DNA of 63,009 nucleotides from Paludibacteraceae bacterium. Its GTDB lineage: Bacteria > Bacteroidota > Bacteroidia > Bacteroidales > Paludibacteraceae. Where the stretch lies: the NCBI GenBank assembly GCA_017558065.1, contig JAFYWK010000039.1, positions 1 to 63,009 on the forward strand. Direction: 5' to 3'. The position numbers and the translations under genes are program-made. Below the pieces are notes generated by a model. The model saw only the letters and a program-made list of their open reading frames with translations. It did not search any database and had not been told where the DNA came from. Below are positions 59,699 through 63,009 of this stretch, in pieces. The number at the start of each line of letters is the position of its first letter. The stretch's first letter is position 1.

Positions 59699-60469
59699 TT
59701 ATTTTTGTTCAAGTCTTAAATCTTCGCTTACAGAATTGGCATATATGCCCTTGTGGATCTGTACTTCCCTTCCGGAAGAATATCCTTCCCTTGCTATCCG
59801 ACTGTCTATCTCTGCTTTTGAAGCTCTTGCTGTTCCGATACTCTGTCCGGCCAGAAAGGCGTCTATGTCGGCATCGGAAGACTTTACCAGTGCTTTGATG
59901 TCCGTTGAGGCTGCCACTTCTCCCTGTTTCGCAACAAATTGATCCCGCAATCCGTAAACGGCACCTGCCAGAAATGATCTCATGAACATGGGTTCGGTTT
60001 TAGGAGTGACACCCAAACGCATAATACTATCCTTCCTGTATAAAGGGTATTTCTTCTTTCCGATTGCTGTTAGGGTATGTTCCAGAAAAGATAGTAAGTA
60101 CATGACTATCTCCACGTTCTTCTTTCTTCCTACGATACGCAATGAATCTTTTGCATAACGTCCAGTACGGAAATTGAATTTGCTGATATTCAACGGACGG
60201 CAAAAGTTGTAGGTACAGCATACTTGTGCCATGATTTCAAACCATGGTCCAGGTACAGACCTTTTGAAAGGCACGTCTTCGCTCACTACAGGATTGTCCA
60301 GCTTCTCTTCGTCCGGAATATCATTGAGCGTAAGGTTATATTCCAGCAACAACCGGCTAATGCCGGCTGCTGCCGCATGTGCTTCTCCTTCGTTCCCCAA
60401 AGCTTCGGCCGACTGCTGCAAATTCATCAGCTTACGTAACTTCTCCAGGATCCTGTCTATCTTACTCAT
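59699..60469 (-). CDS. DUF2786 domain protein
   Basis: 256 residues. The N-terminal DUF2786 pattern is clear: ILEKLRKLMNLQQSAEALGN followed by EGEAHAAAAGISRLLLEYNL. The middle resembles DUF7168 (GPWFEIMAQVCCTYNFCRPL; LRIVGRKKNVEIVMYLLSFL). The family occurs widely in phages and appears in early DNA-metabolism regions; activity is unknown. Confidence 0.8.
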   Translation of the reverse strand: MSKIDRILEKLRKLMNLQQSAEALGNEGEAHAAAAGISRLLLEYNLTLNDIPDEEKLDNPVVSEDVPFKRSVPGPWFEIMAQVCCTYNFCRPLNISKFNFRTGRYAKDSLRIVGRKKNVEIVMYLLSFLEHTLTAIGKKKYPLYRKDSIMRLGVTPKTEPMFMRSFLAGAVYGLRDQFVAKQGEVAASTDIKALVKSSDADIDAFLAGQSIGTARASKAEIDSRIAREGYSSGREVQIHKGIYANSVSEDLRLEQK

Positions 60470-60651
60470 GGTTCCGGTGTTTCAAAATCAAGCAAATAGT
60501 ATTCGGTCCATTCCTTGTATCCGTCTTCGTACTGTACCAGCGCCTTGTCCCGGCCTGTGCTAATTCTAAGTACAACGCCTTCCGCCTTACGGATTCTGTT
60601 TATGACCTTGCAGCCTGGCTTACAATGGTCTGTAAAAAATCTTAGTGTCAT
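60466..60651 (-). CDS. Small SH3/Tudor-like protein
   Basis: 61 residues: MTLRFFTDHCKPGCKVINRI, then VVLRISTGRDKALVQYEDGY and KEWTEYYLLDFETPEP. The VQYEDGYKEW turn is typical of small SH3/Tudor-like folds. ATGA overlap with the DUF2786 gene. Function unknown. Confidence 0.6.
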   Translation of the reverse strand: MTLRFFTDHCKPGCKVINRIRKAEGVVLRISTGRDKALVQYEDGYKEWTEYYLLDFETPEP

Positions 60652-60669
60652 AATTCATTGATTCTAAAG

Positions 60670-61329
60670 TTAAATACTAGGGCTCTGTAACTGTGCGGCC
60701 GCTTCTGTATCTCCCTGTTCGGCACGTCTTTTAAGCTCCTGATACCAGGAAAAGGACGTATACCCTTCCGGTGGGGTAAAGCGACGGTCCTCGATCTCCT
60801 GCTGCACCCTTGCACGCTCTACGCGGTCTATCTCATGGACGCGCTCCTTCAAGAACTCCTTGAAAAAGGCGTTCCCAATACGCTTGGCATCAAAGGATGC
60901 ATACGAATTGTCGTACTTCCCTGACTTGTAGCGTGCAAAGAACAGCATGAGCTCGGATAGCTTGTACTGGCGTACTTCCGCCGCAAAAGCGGATGAAAAC
61001 AGACGAATCCCGTCGGCCAAACCCTTTTCACGGCTACTGGATGCTGCAAAAAGAACGGTAATCTGCGTGCAGACCCAATCTTCGGCGCACCCTTCGCCAT
61101 AGAGGCGGTCGTATGCAGCCAGTGTAGGGCATGAAGCTGCATAAGCCTTGTCCGGATTTGAAAGCGTGTAGCCCCAATGAGTGGGATTGAACTGCCTTTC
61201 AACATCAGAAGGGTCTGTCCACTTTTGCACCCACAGCTTCTCCTCGTGACTTACGGGAGCCTGCAAGGAGGTGCACGGCGTATTCTGTGGCATCCTGTTT
61301 GCTTGTACGATCTGTCCGATTGTTTTCAT
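60670..61329 (-). CDS. Hypothetical replication-associated protein (DUF6633-like)
   Basis: 219 residues, MKTIGQIVQANRMPQNTPCT. A helical body with CAEDWVCTQITVLFAASSSR and the block KLSELMLFFARYKSGKYDNS resembles a Bacteroides phage family I recall as DUF6633 (unverified). C-terminus charged. It starts 125 nt inside the upstream replication gene. Partner to the replication initiator by position only. Confidence 0.65.
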   Translation of the reverse strand: MKTIGQIVQANRMPQNTPCTSLQAPVSHEEKLWVQKWTDPSDVERQFNPTHWGYTLSNPDKAYAASCPTLAAYDRLYGEGCAEDWVCTQITVLFAASSSREKGLADGIRLFSSAFAAEVRQYKLSELMLFFARYKSGKYDNSYASFDAKRIGNAFFKEFLKERVHEIDRVERARVQQEIEDRRFTPPEGYTSFSWYQELKRRAEQGDTEAAAQLQSPSI

Positions 61330-62008
61330 TCTTCTTTTGCTTTTCGTGATAAGTATTCAGCCAGTTTGAGAAATGTTCCTTGGTGGAACGTATATCCCTT
61401 GGAGGGGTTCCACGGCATTTCAGCTCGCCGAAGAAGATATCCACGTATTCACGAAGACTGCTTGCGTTGAGGCTGATCCCCAGGCGTGCTTTCTCGCGAA
61501 TAAGGTCTTCCGCCCATATCTCGGAACCTACAAGTTCGTCATAACAGTCCTGGAGTGTGGGAACCGGTTCGTATCCTACCGGAACGGGATCTTCATGGCC
61601 GCGATTTTCTTTTTCTACTTTTTCTTTTAATAAAATAACATCACTATCATATTCATATACATTATCAGTTATGTTTGTTATTTCTGTTTCGTGTGTTATA
61701 TCTGATAACTGATGATAACATGTGTTATCGTTGTTATCTTCCCTTTTCCACCTCGATGCCATACCTTTACGGCCTGCCTCGCGCTTCTTGCTGACGGCTT
61801 CGTCATACCGCAGATTATCGGCATCTATATCCCGGCGAATGAAGGAGAAAGCCATCTTAGCCAACGGTTTCAGCTCGGGTAGTGTCCCCGACGCTACATA
61901 CTCTATAATAGCGTCGTACACTTCAAGTCTGACCTCCGGTGGGTAAGCCATGAGCACTTCCTGCCAGGCAATGCGGAAGACGAATGTTTCCTTGCGCTTC
62001 TTTGCCAT
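61205..62008 (-). CDS. Replication initiator-like protein (DUF6291/DUF7833 type)
   Basis: 267 residues. The N-terminal domain (VFRIAWQEVLMAYPPEVRLE; LYDEAVSKKREAGRKGM pattern) matches DUF6291 in Bacteroidetes phages. A variable AT-encoded linker (about residues 90-130) precedes a C-terminal helical domain ending in FSNWLNTYHEKQKK, like DUF7833 of phage replication proteins. The linker DNA is an iteron-like cluster, as in phage lambda O. It likely binds the origin and recruits host helicase. Confidence 0.75.
   Translation of the reverse strand: MAKKRKETFVFRIAWQEVLMAYPPEVRLEVYDAIIEYVASGTLPELKPLAKMAFSFIRRDIDADNLRYDEAVSKKREAGRKGMASRWKREDNNDNTCYHQLSDITHETEITNITDNVYEYDSDVILLKEKVEKENRGHEDPVPVGYEPVPTLQDCYDELVGSEIWAEDLIREKARLGISLNASSLREYVDIFFGELKCRGTPPRDIRSTKEHFSNWLNTYHEKQKKNENNRTDRTSKQDATEYAVHLLAGSRKSRGEAVGAKVDRPF
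61630..61740. other. Candidate replication origin (GTTAT/ATAAC iterons in the initiator gene)
   Basis: About eight copies of GTTAT or its complement ATAAC lie within 110 bp, including GATAACTGATGATAAC and GTTATCGTTGTTATC, in an AT-rich stretch of the initiator-like gene. They sit in the part that encodes its linker. Spacing is irregular, so a composition effect cannot be excluded. Confidence 0.4.
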
Positions 62009-62018
62009 AACGGTAGTT

Positions 62019-62432
62019 TTATAGACTGATATTGTCTGAATACTGTGCGTCCGAGTGCACCAGTTCGTAATAGCCGGTATTGGTACCGCCTATAAAGTCA
62101 CAACGGCACGGAAGGCCGAGCTGCTGGCAGCAGCAACGGGAACAGGCATCGTTTTCACGTTCTGCATAAGCATATTCCGGTCCCTTCTCTTCCAGTACAT
62201 GCTGGTAGTGAAGCTTAGTGCACTGTTTCCATACGTCCTTATCGAGCACCTTATAACGGAAGATGACTTCCTCTTCCCATGGTTGTGCTACCAATATCCT
62301 ACCGTAATAGCGATACAATCTTCCATGGCGGACTTTCCCCTCCGGAACGGCTCTAAGATTCGGAATGAACTTGTCTTCCGACTTGAAAAAGCGTATCAAG
62401 CGGATGATAAGTAAAAGCAATTTCTTTTTCAT
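62019..62432 (-). CDS. Cys-rich hypothetical protein
   Basis: 137 residues from the ATG at 62432 (MKKKLLLLIIRLIRFFKSED); an ATG at 62444 is an alternative. Short hydrophobic N-terminus with basic flanks, then a domain with a Cys cluster: NDACSRCCCQQLGLPCRCDF, which could bind metal or form disulphides. The N-terminus could be a membrane anchor. Not recognised; lies upstream of the replication genes. Confidence 0.6.
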   Translation of the reverse strand: MKKKLLLLIIRLIRFFKSEDKFIPNLRAVPEGKVRHGRLYRYYGRILVAQPWEEEVIFRYKVLDKDVWKQCTKLHYQHVLEEKGPEYAYAERENDACSRCCCQQLGLPCRCDFIGGTNTGYYELVHSDAQYSDNISL

Positions 62433-62436
62433 AGTC

Positions 62437-63009
62437 TTAATCATTTTCGAGTTTCCTGATGATTTCACCACCATAGGAATCTTTTGTAAGGTTTATAAAT
62501 TCATATACAGTAAACATGTCGCTTTCAAGATCTATATCACGCTGCTTACAGAAATTCAACCGGCCCTGTCTACAGATCCCTGTAAGTATATGGTGCCAAT
62601 AAAAAAGATCCTTTGCCGGATATGATACAGAAAAGTCTGTAAACACCTTCCTGAACGCTTCAAGTCTTTCTTCTTCGGTAGAATCGTCGTACAATTTTTC
62701 TTGGAGCGACTGAAACGCTTCATGCAACGTCTTACCATGAGCAAACATGTTTTTCTCTTTTACAACGAATGTTTCTTCTAACGTGAAATCGTTGTTAAGG
62801 ATAAATCCTTTTGCTACATTATTTCTTATGGATTTAATGATAGTCGGAATTTCGTCTATCGTATAGACTTTATCTCCGTTGAACATCTTTACGCCATCGC
62901 CATAGCCATCGCCATAGCCATCGCCATAGCCATCGCCATAGCCATCGCCATAGCCATCGCCATAGCCATCGCCATAGCCATCGCCATAGCCAGAGCCATA
63001 GCCAGAGCC
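62437..63009 (-). CDS. Glycine-rich repeat protein, C-terminal part (gene continues at 1)
   Basis: The frame from the window end reads (GDGYG)n in hexapeptide steps, then VKMFNGDKVYTIDEIPTIIK, and continues as a folded ~149-residue domain (AHGKTLHEAFQSLQEKL; DLFYWHHILTGICRQGRLNF) to the stop at 62437. The internal ATG at 62886 is not needed as a start, because the repeat joins in frame with MEEKIKIFLNIS at 139. The domain seems related to a hypothetical family of Bacteroides phages and conjugative elements (DUF7666-like, from memory). The Gly/Asp tract may bind calcium or be a flexible spacer. Confidence 0.65.
   Translation of the reverse strand, partial: GSGYGSGYGDGYGDGYGDGYGDGYGDGYGDGYGDGYGDGVKMFNGDKVYTIDEIPTIIKSIRNNVAKGFILNNDFTLEETFVVKEKNMFAHGKTLHEAFQSLQEKLYDDSTEEERLEAFRKVFTDFSVSYPAKDLFYWHHILTGICRQGRLNFCKQRDIDLESDMFTVYEFINLTKDSYGGEIIRKLEND
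62893..63009. repeat. 12-bp tandem repeat (GCCATCGCCATA)x8 and variants
   Basis: Eight exact copies of GCCATCGCCATA at 62893-62988, then GCCAGAGCCATAGCCAGAGCC to the end. On the minus strand each unit encodes Tyr-Gly-Asp-Gly. Copy-number change would alter protein length without breaking the frame. The right part is nearly perfect, so it is probably a recent expansion. Confidence 0.9.

Noticed and set aside
62893-63009. CRISPR-like array at the window end
   Set aside because: Units are 6/12 bp without spacers and keep a coding frame; this is a protein-coding tandem repeat.
1-63009. tRNA genes
   Set aside because: I looked for T-loop-like GTTCRANYC with CCA-type ends and cloverleaf spacing in the intergenic stretches and found none; a dedicated scan would be needed for certainty.

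Overview
The window looks like an essentially complete genome of a temperate, probably short-tailed phage of Bacteroides or a close relative. The host assignment rests on AT-rich start regions, Bacteroidetes-type promoters (TTTG, 19 bp, TAnnTTTG, for example at 4741-4771) and several small proteins resembling hypotheticals I recall from Bacteroides phages. Both window ends lie in the same GCC-rich hexamer repeat. The repeat reads through as one glycine-rich coding frame on the minus strand, so the molecule is probably circular or circularly permuted, cut inside that gene (1-139 plus 62437-63009). A portal, large terminase, capsid protein and P22 gp10-like hub are present. I see no sheath, tube or ordinary tape-measure gene, which suggests a podovirus-like particle.

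Layout. (1) 1-3959, minus: small early genes including an HNH endonuclease, a VRR-NUC nuclease, a DUF4406-like protein and small HTH proteins. (2) 3960-7708: lysogeny region with an operator-like inverted repeat, strong divergent promoters, a CI-like repressor, a multi-pass membrane protein, paired direct repeats and a tyrosine integrase. (3) 7710-13705, minus: about 18 small accessory genes, among them a radical SAM enzyme, a MazG-like protein, a DUF3127 OB-fold protein and a possible small terminase. (4) 13815-33297, plus: two probable internal virion proteins, then a 5,879-residue polyvalent protein with two HExxH domains, a pyrophosphatase-like domain, an N6-adenine methyltransferase, an SNF2-type helicase and a membrane-associated C-terminus. 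(5) 34048-44738, minus: a zincin-like protein, tail fibre with deacetylase domain, beta-helix spike, adaptor proteins, major capsid protein and scaffold. (6) 44850-48287, plus: DNA-binding protein, rhomboid-like membrane protein and large terminase. (7) 48464-54612, minus: portal, holin, amidase, spanin and small virion-associated genes. (8) 54736-56151, plus: two virion proteins. (9) 56198-63009, minus: tail hub, then replication-type genes with a possible internal origin, and the glycine-rich gene.

The late genes lie in blocks of alternating strand, separated by strong hairpin terminators. Six copies of a 14-bp element, TTTSGCAAGWTATG (one copy with one mismatch), each point towards the first gene of a block, 43-62 nt before its start codon. 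This is the best candidate for the switch that coordinates late expression.

The most unusual features are these. Five small ORFs are nested in the polyvalent gene, all in the same +1 frame and all in its inter-domain linkers. A small rhomboid-like intramembrane protease candidate sits in the packaging operon, while the capsid protein starts with a signal-peptide-like hydrophobic segment. The dispersed late element is the third. All functions are inferred by eye from sequence; no database search was possible.
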